The notes under the pieces were generated by a model. It saw only the letters and a list, made by a program, of their open reading frames with translations, was not told the origin of the DNA and did no database searches. A program made the position numbers and the translations under genes. A stretch of DNA of 64,000 bases from Nitrosomonas marina (GTDB lineage: Bacteria > Pseudomonadota > Gammaproteobacteria > Burkholderiales > Nitrosomonadaceae), in assembly GCF_900111605.1 (NCBI RefSeq), contig NZ_FOIA01000004.1, forward strand, positions 90,727-154,726, written 5' to 3'. This document shows positions 20,792-30,088 of the stretch, piece by piece. Position 1 is the first letter of the stretch. Every line of letters begins with the position of its first letter.

Positions 20792-20870
20792 TTTAGAACC
20801 TGTTTTTTCAGGTTTTAATCGAGAGTTAAGTGTAAATAATAATATGCATAGAGCTTAACTTATCAATTGA

Positions 20871-20907
20871 AAGCCTCATGGATTTTTTCTCCATGAGGCT
20901 TTTTTTG
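20871..20907 (+). terminator. Intrinsic terminator of the PEP-CTERM transcript
   Basis: A 12-bp perfect stem (AAGCCTCATGGA / TCCATGAGGCTT) with a TTTTTTC loop followed by T6-7. A smaller hairpin, AACCTG-TTTTTT-CAGGTT at 20797-20814, lies directly after the stop codon. The main stem also lies downstream of acnA on the other strand but lacks a U tract in that direction. Confidence 0.92.
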
Positions 20908-20961
20908 AACATTTCAGATCTTTCTGACTGTTGTTGCGGAGGCTGCAGGACAGAATCTCAG

Positions 20962-23817
20962 TTATCCATTTAACAGTTCTCTCAGCACATAAGGCAATAT
21001 GCCGCCATGCTGATAGTATTCTTTCTCAATCGCCGTGTCGATACGGCATAACAGCTTGACTTCTTTCTGTGAGCCGTCGTCCCTGTGAATGATCAGTGTC
21101 ACGTCCTGTTGCGGTTCCAGATCGCCAAGTCCGAGTATGTCGAATTTCTCGTTGCCAGTGATATCCAGCGATTTTACCGAGTCACTGTTTTTGAATTGCA
21201 GCGGCAGCACGCCCATACCGATCAGGTTGCTGCGGTGGATGCGTTCATAACTGGATGCAATTACCGCTTTGACGCCGAGTAGCTGCGTTCCTTTCGCCGC
21301 CCAGTCCCGGCTGGAACCGGTGCCGTACTCCTTGCCGCCAAAAACAACGGTTGAAACACCCTGTGACCGATATTTCATTGCGGCATCATAAATACTCATT
21401 TCTTCCGCTTCCTGATTTTCAGACCGATAAAGCGTCACACCACCTTCGCTGCCCGGTACCATGAGATTGCGAATACGCACATTGGCAAAGGTGCCGCGCA
21501 TCATGACTTCATGGTTGCCTCGCCGGGAGCCGTAACTGTTGAAATCATTCTGCGCTACATCATTGTCCAGCAGATACCTGCCGGCGGGTGAGGCCGCCTT
21601 GATCGCGCCGGCTGGGCTGATATGGTCGGTCGTGACGGAATCACCGAAAATACCCAGTGCATACGCATCTTTGATTTCGTGAACAATGTCATTCTCGTCG
21701 AGCTGTAGTGAAAAATTTTCAAAGAAAGGCGGTTCGGCGATATAGGTGGACGCAGGCCAGTTATATGTTTCACCGGCGGTCGAGGAAATATCGTTCCAAA
21801 GCGGATGATCCTTGGTCAGATCGCTGTAGAGCTTACGGAAAGTGTCGGCATTTGTGGCAAACTTCATCAGTACCTGTATTTCTTCACTGCTTGGCCAGAT
21901 GTCTTTAAGCCATACCGGATTGTTTTCAGAGTCTGTTCCCAGCGGCTCGCTGGTAAGATCCTTCAGTACTGTGCCGGCAATCGCGTAGGCAACCACCAGC
22001 GGCGGTGAAGCCAGAAAATTCGCGCGGATGTTCGGGTGGATCCGGGCCTCGAAATTGCGATTGCCCGAGAGTACGGCGGCACAGACCAGATCGTTCTTGA
22101 CGACCGCTTCCTCAATCGGTTCGGCCAGTGGTCCGGCGTTGCCGATACAGGTAGTACAACCATAACCCGCCAGGGTAAAGCCCAGTTTTTCAAGTGCATC
22201 CAGTAAACCAGTATGTGTAAGGTAGTCCGACACAACCCTGGAGCCCGGCGCCAGGGATGTTTTAATATGGCGCTTGACGGACAGTCCCTTTTCCACGGCC
22301 TTTTTTGCCAGCAATCCTGCTGCAATCAGAACGCTGGGGTTGGATGTGTTGGTGCAGGAAGTAATGGCTGCGATCAGAATATCGCCGTGGCCGAGCTCAA
22401 TAGTGCCGTTGTTCAGCGGCGGGTCCGGTGTTTCAGTGCTGGGTGTAGGATGATTGCTGACCATTTCGGTTACATTGCGGTCGCTGTTATCGGACAGGCA
22501 ACTCTCATCAGGAACATTCGTTTCAAGACGTGTGCAAAGTTCTGCTTCTTCTGCGTTCAGTTGACGTGTTTGATAGCGTTTTTCCAATTCATCGTGCTGT
22601 TTTCCGTATCCATTTTCTGCAACCGGTTTGCTGAAAAGCTCGGTGAAACGATCTTTCATTTCTGCCATATCGATACGGTCCTGCGGCCTTTTGGGGCCGG
22701 CAAGGGATGGCGAAACCGTGCTCAGGTCGAGCGTCAATACCTCACTGTAATCTATCTCACCCTGGCGGGGTACGCCATACATTTCCTGTGCTTTAAAATA
22801 CTGTTGGAAAGCTGCAATATCGTCATCGCTGCGTCCCGTTCCTTTGAAATACTCAATGGTAGCATCGTCTACGGGGAAGAATCCCATTGTCGCGCCATAT
22901 TCCGGCGCCATGTTGGCAATAGTGGCGCGGTCCGGGACAGTCAAGGACGCGGTACCTTCACCGAAAAATTCTACAAACTTGCCGACCACGTTAGCGTTGC
23001 GCAGCATTTCCGTAACCGTGAGCACCAGATCGGTGGCGGTTACACCTTCACGTAATTTGCCGGTCAGATTGACGCCGATCACATCTGGCGTCAGGAAGTA
23101 CACTGGTTGTCCAAGCATGCCTGCCTCGGCCTCTATGCCGCCAACCCCCCAGCCTACGACGCCGATGCCGTTAATCATGGTGGTATGTGAGTCGGTTCCT
23201 ACCAGCGTATCCGGATAAATGGTACCGCTGTTCTGGTGAACACCATGTGCAAGATGCTCCAGGTTTACCTGGTGAACAATGCCGATTCCCGGTGGTACGA
23301 CCTTGAAGGTGTCAAATGCCTGCATGCCCCATTTGATAAACTGATAGCGCTCGTGATTGCGCTCAAATTCAATTTCCATATTGAGTTTGAGTGCATCCTT
23401 GGTGCCATAGTGATCAACCTGAATAGAGTGATCTACAACCAGATCAACCGGAACAAGTGGTTCGATGCGTTCAGGATTCTTTCCCAGTTTTTCAGCTGCG
23501 CTGCGCATGGCTGCCAGATCCACAAGCAATGGTACGCCGGTAAAGTCCTGCAAAACGATACGTGAGACAACAAATGGAATTTCATGTGTTCTTGCCGCAT
23601 CAGGTTCCCATTTGGCCAGCTGCCTGACGTGTGTTTCAGTAATTTTTTTTCCGTCACAATTTCGCAGTACCGATTCCAGAATGATTCGTATGCATACCGG
23701 TAACCGTGAAATATTGCCGAGTCCGTGTTTTTCCAGTGCTGGAAGGGAATAGTACCGTGCCGTTTTCCCCTCAGAAATCGTCAGTTCCTGGATGCTGTTG
23801 AATAAATTTTGAGTCAT
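20962..23817 (-). CDS. acnA: Aconitate hydratase A
   Basis: TCA-cycle enzyme isomerising citrate and isocitrate with a 4Fe-4S cluster. [20 protein letters not shown] and the cluster motifs [14 protein letters not shown] and [12 protein letters not shown] supply the three Cys ligands; the swivelling domain has [15 protein letters not shown] and the late [17 protein letters not shown]. At 951 residues it is about 50 longer than typical because of a low-complexity insertion of about 50 residues before the first Cys motif (Asp/Glu/Pro/Thr-rich, containing [14 protein letters not shown]). The start at 23817 has GAGGAA 7 bases upstream. Confidence 0.97.
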   Translation of the reverse strand: MTQNLFNSIQELTISEGKTARYYSLPALEKHGLGNISRLPVCIRIILESVLRNCDGKKITETHVRQLAKWEPDAARTHEIPFVVSRIVLQDFTGVPLLVDLAAMRSAAEKLGKNPERIEPLVPVDLVVDHSIQVDHYGTKDALKLNMEIEFERNHERYQFIKWGMQAFDTFKVVPPGIGIVHQVNLEHLAHGVHQNSGTIYPDTLVGTDSHTTMINGIGVVGWGVGGIEAEAGMLGQPVYFLTPDVIGVNLTGKLREGVTATDLVLTVTEMLRNANVVGKFVEFFGEGTASLTVPDRATIANMAPEYGATMGFFPVDDATIEYFKGTGRSDDDIAAFQQYFKAQEMYGVPRQGEIDYSEVLTLDLSTVSPSLAGPKRPQDRIDMAEMKDRFTELFSKPVAENGYGKQHDELEKRYQTRQLNAEEAELCTRLETNVPDESCLSDNSDRNVTEMVSNHPTPSTETPDPPLNNGTIELGHGDILIAAITSCTNTSNPSVLIAAGLLAKKAVEKGLSVKRHIKTSLAPGSRVVSDYLTHTGLLDALEKLGFTLAGYGCTTCIGNAGPLAEPIEEAVVKNDLVCAAVLSGNRNFEARIHPNIRANFLASPPLVVAYAIAGTVLKDLTSEPLGTDSENNPVWLKDIWPSSEEIQVLMKFATNADTFRKLYSDLTKDHPLWNDISSTAGETYNWPASTYIAEPPFFENFSLQLDENDIVHEIKDAYALGIFGDSVTTDHISPAGAIKAASPAGRYLLDNDVAQNDFNSYGSRRGNHEVMMRGTFANVRIRNLMVPGSEGGVTLYRSENQEAEEMSIYDAAMKYRSQGVSTVVFGGKEYGTGSSRDWAAKGTQLLGVKAVIASSYERIHRSNLIGMGVLPLQFKNSDSVKSLDITGNEKFDILGLGDLEPQQDVTLIIHRDDGSQKEVKLLCRIDTAIEKEYYQHGGILPYVLRELLNG

Positions 23818-23862
23818 GGTCCGTTCCTCGATAAAGCAAATTGTTTGTCGGTGAGGTAATGC

Positions 23863-24132
23863 CTAGTACTCTATCAATATGATATTGCCAGGTACAGCGT
23901 TACCGTGGTGTTATGGAGCAAGGCACAGTACGCGGGAAAGGGTTGTTCCCTTTTCAAGTACTGTAACACGGCTGCAGGACACCACGGTAACGCCCTGTGG
24001 GTGAGCTTTTCAGCGTCCATGGGCTGCGTTGTGTCTTTTGGTAATAGAGCGACTATTTCCTGCAAGACACGCCTTGCCATGAACACTGACAAGCGCACTG
24101 AACCCGGCAATATCATACTGATAGAGTACCAG
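23863..24132. mobile_element. 270-bp MITE-like element with 31-bp terminal inverted repeats
   Basis: The left end starts CTAGTACTCTATCAATATGA and runs 31 bases; the right end (24102-24132), reverse-complemented, starts CTGGTACTCTATCAGTATGA. The two agree at about 27 of 31 positions. Inside the left half is a long nested foldback: 23897-23911 pairs with 23979-23993, ACAGTAC 23925-23931 pairs with GTACTGT 23958-23964, and GGGAAAGGG pairs with CCCTTTTC. There is no convincing coding frame; the 80-87 residue frames across it include the repeats. It lies between acnA and the tRNA genes. A 37-bp palindrome with nearly the same end sequence occurs at 58920. Confidence 0.75.
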
Positions 24133-24243
24133 TGTTTGAAGGTGGTATTGTATCGTGCGAATGCCTGAATATAAAGATTATGAACAGGGTAGTGCGCTGC
24201 AAATGCTTACAGCTGTTTGAACATTGAAACAGGAAACCGTAGA

Positions 24244-24320
24244 TGGGGTGGCTGATGGGACTCGAACCCACGACAACCGGAATCACAATCCGGGACTCTA
24301 CCAACTGAGCTACAGCCACC
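24244..24320 (-). tRNA. tRNA-His (anticodon GTG)
   Basis: Minus-strand cloverleaf with acceptor GTGGCTG/CAGCCAC, the extra 5' G opposite C73 typical of tRNA-His, D-loop TAGCTCAGTTGGTAGAG, anticodon loop ATTGTGATT, T-loop GGTTCGAGTCC and an encoded CCA. Confidence 0.96.
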
Positions 24321-24406
24321 GTTGAAAGCGACGTGCTGTCGCCTCGTTTTAACCAAACTGGTAAGGTTTGACGTAATCAGAAACCAATTATCAGATAGGA
24401 ACAGTA

Positions 24407-24483
24407 TGGCGTGCCCGACAGGGATCGAACCTGTAACCCCCAGCTTAGAAGGCTGGTGCTCTATCCAATTGAGCTACGGGCAC
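24407..24483 (-). tRNA. tRNA-Arg (anticodon TCT)
   Basis: Minus-strand cloverleaf starting GTGCCCGTAGCTCAATTGG; acceptor GTGCCCG pairs with CGGGCAC. The anticodon loop is CTTCTAA, reading AGA and AGG codons. T-loop GGTTCGATCCC, discriminator G and CCA are encoded. It is the middle gene of a His-Arg-Pro array. Confidence 0.96.
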
Positions 24484-24521
24484 CTTACCGGACAAGCCTA
24501 ATGTATATCTAAGGCAGTAAT

Positions 24522-24598
24522 TGGTCGGGGTGGAGAGATTCGAACTCCCGACATCCTGGTCCCAAACCAGGCGCGCTACCAGGCTACGCTACACCCCG
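24522..24598 (-). tRNA. tRNA-Pro (anticodon TGG)
   Basis: Minus-strand cloverleaf starting CGGGGTGTAGCGTAGCCTGG; acceptor CGGGGTG pairs with CACCCCG. The anticodon loop is TTTGGGA. T-loop AGTTCGAATCT, A73 and CCA are encoded. It is first in the transcribed order of the Pro-Arg-His array. Confidence 0.96.
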
Positions 24599-24684
24599 AA
24601 AAGGGTGAACTATACTCTTTCAACGCAAAAAGGTCAATTTATAGCGAGATGATTTATTCAGGTAAATAATTGCCAGCCGGGTAA

Positions 24685-25944
24685 TCAGACTCTCTTCATG
24701 GAATCGAAGAAATCAGCATTGTTTTTGGTCGCTTTAATTTTATCCAGCAGGAATGCCATGGCATCCATGTCATCCATCGGATGCAGCAATTTGCGTAAAA
24801 CCCAGATTTTTTGCAGAACATCTGGTTCGATCAACAGTTCTTCCCGGCGGGTTCCTGAACGGTTGACATTGATAGCAGGATAAATACGTTTCTCGGCCAT
24901 GCGGCGTTCAAGATGGATTTCCAAATTGCCTGTGCCCTTGAATTCTTCGTATATCACATCATCCATACGTGATCCGGTATCAATCAATGCGGTTGCGATA
25001 ATCGTCAGCGATCCGCCTTCTTCAATATTACGGGCCGCTCCAAAAAAACGCTTTGGCCGCTGAAGTGCATTGGCATCGACACCACCCGTCAAAACCTTGC
25101 CTGAAGCTGGTGCGACAGTGTTATAGGCGCGTGCCAGCCGTGTAATCGAATCGAGCAGAATAACGACGTCCTTTTTGTGCTCGACCAGGCGTTTGGCTTT
25201 CTCGATGACCATATCCGCCACTTGCACGTGGCGCATGGCTGCTTCGTCAAACGTGGATGAAACAACTTCCCCTCTGACGGAACGGATCATTTCAGTGACT
25301 TCTTCAGGGCGTTCGTCTATCAGCAGCACCATCAAAATGACATCCGGATAATTCGCTGCGATAGAGTGCGCAATATGCTGAAGCATTACTGTCTTACCCG
25401 ATTTTGGGCTAGCTACAAGCAGTCCGCGCTGACCTTTTCCAATCGGTGCAATCAGATCGATAATACGACCGGTAATGTTTTCCTCGGCCTTGATGTCACG
25501 TTCAAGCTTTAATGGCTCGGTTGGAAATAACGGCGTCAAATTTTCAAAGAGTATTTTATTCTTGGAGTTTTCGGGCGGTTCACTGTTGACTTTGTCGACC
25601 TTGACCAGTGCAAAATAACGCTCGCCATCCTTGGGGGGGCGAATTTCTCCGTCAATTGAATCACCTGTATGCAGGTTAAAGCGTCTTATCTGGCTAGGTG
25701 AAATATAAATATCATCAGGCCCTGCAAGGTAAGAAGTATCCGGTGAGCGCAGAAAGCCAAAGCCGTCCTGTAAAACTTCAAGCGTGCCCTGACCATATAT
25801 GCTTTCCCCTTTTTTAGCCTGATTTTTCAACAATGCAAAAATCAGATCCTGTTTTCGCATTCTGTTGGCACCGTCAAGTTCATTTTCGGTAGCCATTTTG
25901 ATCAATTCGGTAACGTGAAGATGTTTGAGATCAGATAAGCGCAT
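24685..25944 (-). CDS. rho: Transcription termination factor Rho
   Basis: Hexameric RNA-dependent ATPase. The N-terminal Rho domain has [20 protein letters not shown]; the cold-shock-like RNA-binding fold contains [20 protein letters not shown]. The P-loop is [11 protein letters not shown], Walker [16 protein letters not shown], and the Q/R-loop region [20 protein letters not shown]. At 419 residues it matches E. coli. It is transcribed after trxA but separated from it by a terminator. Confidence 0.98.
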   Translation of the reverse strand: MRLSDLKHLHVTELIKMATENELDGANRMRKQDLIFALLKNQAKKGESIYGQGTLEVLQDGFGFLRSPDTSYLAGPDDIYISPSQIRRFNLHTGDSIDGEIRPPKDGERYFALVKVDKVNSEPPENSKNKILFENLTPLFPTEPLKLERDIKAEENITGRIIDLIAPIGKGQRGLLVASPKSGKTVMLQHIAHSIAANYPDVILMVLLIDERPEEVTEMIRSVRGEVVSSTFDEAAMRHVQVADMVIEKAKRLVEHKKDVVILLDSITRLARAYNTVAPASGKVLTGGVDANALQRPKRFFGAARNIEEGGSLTIIATALIDTGSRMDDVIYEEFKGTGNLEIHLERRMAEKRIYPAINVNRSGTRREELLIEPDVLQKIWVLRKLLHPMDDMDAMAFLLDKIKATKNNADFFDSMKRV

Positions 25945-26049
25945 GAAGAAGCTCTTTGATATTGATAGTTAATACGTAGAAAAAAGAAATTTAACGTAAA
26001 CGATGAACGTCGGAAGGAATGCTGCTGATGGGATAAAATATAGAGTTAG

Positions 26050-26083
26050 AAAAAAAGAGCGAGGCGGTTGGTCGCCAGCTCTC
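26050..26083 (-). terminator. Intrinsic terminator of trxA
   Basis: On the minus strand AGAGC-T-GGCG-ACCAAC-CGCC-TC-GCTCT followed by TTTTTT. The interrupted stem with a U tract lies 30 bases after the trxA stop and upstream of rho, so it should end or attenuate trxA transcription before rho. Confidence 0.8.
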
Positions 26084-26112
26084 TATTGATTTAATATGTG
26101 AGCATAACGGCT

Positions 26113-26439
26113 TTAAAGATGGCTGTCAACAAATGCGGTAAGCTGGGATTTTGATAATGCACCTACTTTGGTTGCTTCAACGTTGCCGTCTTTGAACAGC
26201 ATCAATGTTGGTATGCCCCGAATGCCATATTTTGGCGGGGTAACTTGATTTTCATCGATATTCAGCTTGGCGATTTTGAGGCGACCGTCGTATTCACCGG
26301 CAATTTCATCCAGAATTGGTGCAATCATCTTGCAGGGGCCGCACCATTCAGCCCAATAATCAACCAGGACAGGCAAGGAAGACTGTAAAACCTCAGTTTC
26401 GAAATTGGCATCAGTAACGTAGTGTATGTGCTGACTCAT
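26113..26439 (-). CDS. trxA: Thioredoxin 1
   Basis: General cytosolic disulfide reductase. The active site is WAEWCGPCK with C33 and C36; the cis-Pro loop is RGIPTLMLF. Its 108 residues are typical. The upstream site AGGATC precedes the ATG. The trxA-rho neighbourhood is common in proteobacteria. Confidence 0.97.
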   Translation of the reverse strand: MSQHIHYVTDANFETEVLQSSLPVLVDYWAEWCGPCKMIAPILDEIAGEYDGRLKIAKLNIDENQVTPPKYGIRGIPTLMLFKDGNVEATKVGALSKSQLTAFVDSHL

Positions 26440-26801
26440 AAGATCCTCGTTAGAAATTAATTCCGGTTTTTTTTATGAAATGATGATGCTCAATGTGTCA
26501 ATGCTTTCAGGAAGCTTTGCATAGAGCAATTCTCGTTAAGCAGAGTCGAAAACTCGATTAATTTGCAATCCTATATAAAAATCCGGTAAAAGGGAAGTGT
26601 CAATCGCAATCAATTGGCTTATGCATAAATTTTGGTTCATTATTTGTGGTTATCTGCAAAAAAATTTATTTACATTTTTTTTGGTTTTGCGATTGAAAGC
26701 TGTATGCCGGTCATGTGCATGATCAATATCGCTACCGGAAACTGAATTCAATCTGCGTGCAAAAAGAAACAGAGAAACAACATCGATGATTATGGTTTTA
26801 C
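26440..26801. other. AT-rich intergenic region between trxA and a divergent glycosylase gene
   Basis: No gene is seen. It must hold divergent promoters. CAATCGCAA near 26601 and TTGCGATTG near 26687 form a 9-bp inverted repeat about 85 bases apart around a T/A-rich stretch, of unknown meaning. Confidence 0.5.
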
Positions 26802-27419
26802 ATGATGCCTGACTACTGGTTACAAGCAACGCAGGAATTGGCTGCCAGAGATGCGGTTATGCGGGATCTTATCCAGTGCTATGATGATGTCGCGCTTAAA
26901 TCACGCGGCGATGCTTTCTGCACGCTTGCACGTTCGATTGTTGGGCAGCAGATTTCTGTAAAAGCCGCAGAAAGTGTGTGGCAAAAATTTCAAAAGGCCA
27001 TACCGGATATGACACCGCATGCAATTCATGACGCTGATGACAGTATGTTGCGGGCTTGTGGTCTGTCGCTTCGAAAAATCAGCTATCTAAAGGACTTGTC
27101 GCGCCATTTCAGGGAAGATATGCTTGATGTTTCGGCATGGGAAGCAGCAGATGATGAAGCGCTCATCGCACAACTGGTCCGGATTAAGGGAATAGGTCGT
27201 TGGACTGCCGAGATGTTTCTGATTTTTCATATGTTGCGCCCTGATGTGTTACCGCTTGATGATATCGGTCTGCAACGTGCAATTTGCAGGCATTATTTTG
27301 ATAATCAATCTGTCAACAAACAAGACATGCGAAAACTGGCCGAACGCTGGCAGCCATGGCGCTCGGTTGCGACCTGGTATTTATGGCGCAGTCTGGATCC
27401 GTTACCGGTAGAATATTGA
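26802..27419 (+). CDS. DNA-3-methyladenine glycosylase II-like protein (HhH-GPD, AlkA family)
   Basis: Base-excision repair glycosylase of 205 residues. DAFCTLARSIVGQQISVKAAE is the family start of the core. The helix-hairpin-helix LVRIKGIGRWTAEMFLIF is followed by the catalytic Asp in LPLDDIGLQRAI. It lacks the extra N-terminal domain of E. coli AlkA, as do most bacterial short forms. ATG 26802 and 26805 are adjacent candidate starts. Confidence 0.92.
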   Translation: MMPDYWLQATQELAARDAVMRDLIQCYDDVALKSRGDAFCTLARSIVGQQISVKAAESVWQKFQKAIPDMTPHAIHDADDSMLRACGLSLRKISYLKDLSRHFREDMLDVSAWEAADDEALIAQLVRIKGIGRWTAEMFLIFHMLRPDVLPLDDIGLQRAICRHYFDNQSVNKQDMRKLAERWQPWRSVATWYLWRSLDPLPVEY

Positions 27420-27629
27420 TCCATGGGTATTAAGATTTTGGTTAAACACGCATGTCAGGATCATTCGATCATTCAGATTGATCCGTCAATTTACTTCTGA
27501 GCACCGTGTGGTGACGGCAACGTGGATTGCATGCCTTTTTGCTTTGCCCGTAGATAGAATTACAAACAGCCTACGGCACAGATTTATCGGTACATTTTTT
27601 GAGACCAACATGACATATCGTATTTATCA

Positions 27630-28787
27630 ATGAAACTTAATTATTTTGACCATAACGCAACTACTCGCGTTGATGATGTGGTGATGGAGGCGATGCTGCC
27701 TTACTTTCAACATGAGTATGGTAACGCGTCCAGCCGTCATGCCCTCGGAACGGTTGCAAGGCGCGCTATTGACAAAGCGCGTGAGCAGGTGGCGGCGGCA
27801 GTCGGGGTTCAGCCTGTACAGGTAATTTTTGCCAGCGGTGGATCTGAAGCAAACAATCTGTTTATTCGCGGAGCAGCGGACAGTCTGCAACCGGGTCATA
27901 TGGCAATCAGTGCGGTTGAGCATCCTTGTGTTTTGAAACCAGCTCAGGCTCTGGCGCAGCGTTCAGTAGGACGCTGGACTTTGCAGCGACTGGCAGTTAA
28001 TCAGCGCGGACAGACTGATCTGGCAGCGGCGCGGGAGGCGATGTCGACGAAAAAACCCGTACTGGTTTCTGTAATGCTGGCGAACAATGAAACCGGTGTA
28101 ATTCAGGATGTTGCTGCAATTGCAGACTTCGCACGTTCGCAGGAGGCCTATGTGCATACCGATGCGGTACAGGGATTGGGTAAGATTACAGTCGATTTCG
28201 CAGCGCTTAATGTGCATGCCATGACGCTGTCGTCTCACAAAATTTACGGGCCCAAAGGAGCAGCCGCTTTGATTGTTGACAAGCGGTTGTTATTGAAGCC
28301 ATTGATATATGGTGGTGGTCATGAGAACGGATTGCGATCAGGTACAGAGAATGTTCCGGCAATCGTCGGTTTTGGTGTCGCATGCGAACTTGCCAAAGCG
28401 CGCATGCTGGACACCGCGCAGCATGTTGCGCGACTGCGTGATACGCTGGAGCAGGGCCTTATTCGTATGGGGGCGGAAATTTTTGGTGCGGGCGCTGAAC
28501 GTATTCCGAATACCACTTATTTCGCTCTGCCGGACGTAGAAGGGGATACACTGGTTGTAAAACTGGACAAGATGGGTTTTGCAGTTGCCAGCGGCGCGGC
28601 CTGTTCCAGTGTCAATCCGGGGCAAAGTCATGTGCTTGAGGCAATGCAGGTAGACCCGCTGCTTGCGCGCTGTGCAGTACGGGTCAGTCTCGGGCGCAGC
28701 AATACGCAGGCGCAGATCGAGGAGTTTCTGGCAGCGACGCAAAAAATTGTAGAAGCGCTCAGAAGTATGAGTAGCCTGTCCTTTTAA
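27630..28787 (+). CDS. Cysteine desulfurase (NifS/IscS class)
   Basis: PLP enzyme releasing sulfur from cysteine for Fe-S and thio-cofactor synthesis. FDHNATTRVDD opens the fold; ASGGSEANNLFIRG binds PLP phosphate; HTDAVQGLGKI carries the PLP-contacting Asp; SSHKIYGPKG has the Schiff-base Lys (K204); GAACSSVNPGQSHVL has the persulfide Cys (C325). It has 385 residues. No iscR, iscU or iscA lies next to it, so it is a stand-alone copy whose acceptor is unknown. Confidence 0.92.
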   Translation: MKLNYFDHNATTRVDDVVMEAMLPYFQHEYGNASSRHALGTVARRAIDKAREQVAAAVGVQPVQVIFASGGSEANNLFIRGAADSLQPGHMAISAVEHPCVLKPAQALAQRSVGRWTLQRLAVNQRGQTDLAAAREAMSTKKPVLVSVMLANNETGVIQDVAAIADFARSQEAYVHTDAVQGLGKITVDFAALNVHAMTLSSHKIYGPKGAAALIVDKRLLLKPLIYGGGHENGLRSGTENVPAIVGFGVACELAKARMLDTAQHVARLRDTLEQGLIRMGAEIFGAGAERIPNTTYFALPDVEGDTLVVKLDKMGFAVASGAACSSVNPGQSHVLEAMQVDPLLARCAVRVSLGRSNTQAQIEEFLAATQKIVEALRSMSSLSF

Positions 28788-28894
28788 CCGGTTGTTGTGC
28801 GGTTGTTGTATTTTGATACTTCAATTTTCAGCAACCTGCACGCTATTCGGGTTAAAATCTCGTACTCTATAATAAATGATCCGAATTCAAATAC

Positions 28895-29629
28895 GTGAAC
28901 GCTGTCAAAGCGATTATTCTGAGTGCCGGTCAGGGCCGGCGTTTGCTGCCGCTGACCGAAAATTCTCCGAAATGTCTGTTATCCGTTGCTGACAAACCTG
29001 TGCTGGCCTGGCAGATCGATGCGCTGCGCGCGGCTGGTGTGCGTGAAATATCCATTGTGGCGGGTTTTCAGGTAGGCCAGATAGAAGCATTGCTGCGGAC
29101 TAATTATGCAGATTGCGACAAGATCAGGGTTGTGTTCAATCCATTTTATGAAGTAGCGGATAATCTGGCCAGTTGCTGGTTGGCACGCGACGTCATGGAT
29201 AATGATTTTTTGTTGCTAAACGGCGACACAGTGATCGAACCGGCATTGCTGTCGCAAGTATTGAATTCGCCGTCTGCCCCGATTACACTGAGCGTGGATT
29301 TCAAAGAAAGCTATGACGCAGATGATATGAAAGTGCAACTTGATGCGGATGGCTGGGTCAAACAGGTCAGCAAGATTGTGCCGCCAAGCGACATTGATGC
29401 CGAGTCGATCGGTCTCGTATACTTCCGCGAAGAGGGGCCGGTTTATTTCAACCAGGCGGTTGAGGAAGCGCTGCGTCACCCAGCCGAATTGAAGTCCTGG
29501 TACCTGTCTATCATTGACAAGCTTGCTCGCCAGCGTCTTGTCAATTCGTGTTCTGTAAGGGGGTTTCGCTGGTGCGAAATCGACTTCATAGAGGACTTGG
29601 CCCGGGCTGGGATGCTTTTTTCGAAGTAA
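28895..29629 (+). CDS. LicC-like nucleotidyltransferase (phosphocholine cytidylyltransferase family)
   Basis: Sugar-phosphate/alcohol-phosphate nucleotidyltransferase fold, 244 residues. Nucleotide loop AIILSAGQGRRLLPLTENSPKCLL, then FLLLNGDTVIE as the metal Asp motif, and late CEIDFIEDLARA. The arrangement resembles LicC-type CTP:phosphocholine cytidylyltransferases more than sugar ones, but the true substrate is unknown. The start is GTG 28895; a TATAAT at 28868-28873 is a plausible -10. It heads a tight run: HIT gene after 15 bases, then overlapping desaturase and PGM-like genes. Confidence 0.8.
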   Translation: MNAVKAIILSAGQGRRLLPLTENSPKCLLSVADKPVLAWQIDALRAAGVREISIVAGFQVGQIEALLRTNYADCDKIRVVFNPFYEVADNLASCWLARDVMDNDFLLLNGDTVIEPALLSQVLNSPSAPITLSVDFKESYDADDMKVQLDADGWVKQVSKIVPPSDIDAESIGLVYFREEGPVYFNQAVEEALRHPAELKSWYLSIIDKLARQRLVNSCSVRGFRWCEIDFIEDLARAGMLFSK

Positions 29630-29644
29630 TTGCAAGGAGCGAAG

Positions 29645-30088
29645 ATGAATACGCCTGCTTTCAATGACACGATGCGCAAATTCGGTGCGCCACAAACGGT
29701 TATCCATTCGTTCCGACACTGGAGCGTTATGCTTCGTCCTGCTCAGGTCACGCTAGGCGCGTTGGTGCTGGCTGCGCATGAGCCTGCAAGGGCGTTCTCA
29801 GAACTCAGTGTAGACAGTTTTGCTGAACTGCGTGAAACAGTTAATCAAATTGAAAGTGCGCTGACCAGGGCATTCCAGTATGACAAAATTAATTATCTGA
29901 TGCTGATGATGGTTGACCCGGATGTGCATTTTCATGTTATTCCTCGCTACGCGCAACCCAGGCAGTTTGATGATATTGAGTTCATTGATTCAGGCTGGCC
30001 TGCGGCGCCGAATCTGGGCAATGTGAACGAAACCGGTGAACGGACAAACCAATTGATTATCGAGCGAATTAAAACCTGCTGGTTATGA
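29645..30088 (+). CDS. HIT family protein
   Basis: Histidine-triad nucleotide hydrolase/transferase fold, 147 residues. The signature reads D93-V-H95-F-H97-V-I-P-R, so the first His of the HxHxH triad is Asp while the two others, including the nucleophile position, are kept. The start at 29645 is set by AAGGAG 5 bases upstream. The ATGA junction overlaps the desaturase. In this context it could process a nucleotidylated intermediate from the preceding enzyme, which is inference. Confidence 0.85.
   Translation: MNTPAFNDTMRKFGAPQTVIHSFRHWSVMLRPAQVTLGALVLAAHEPARAFSELSVDSFAELRETVNQIESALTRAFQYDKINYLMLMMVDPDVHFHVIPRYAQPRQFDDIEFIDSGWPAAPNLGNVNETGERTNQLIIERIKTCWL

Noticed and set aside
22213..23055. 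280-codon open frame on the plus strand opposite acnA
   Set aside because: It lies wholly antisense to a well-supported aconitase, lacks a ribosome site and shows no family pattern; it follows from codon bias of acnA.
23874..24116. 80-codon frame inside the MITE-like element
   Set aside because: Its ends are made of the terminal inverted repeats and no family or ribosome site is visible; treated as non-coding.
24113..24319. 68-codon frame over tRNA-His
   Set aside because: It consists of the tRNA gene read as codons.
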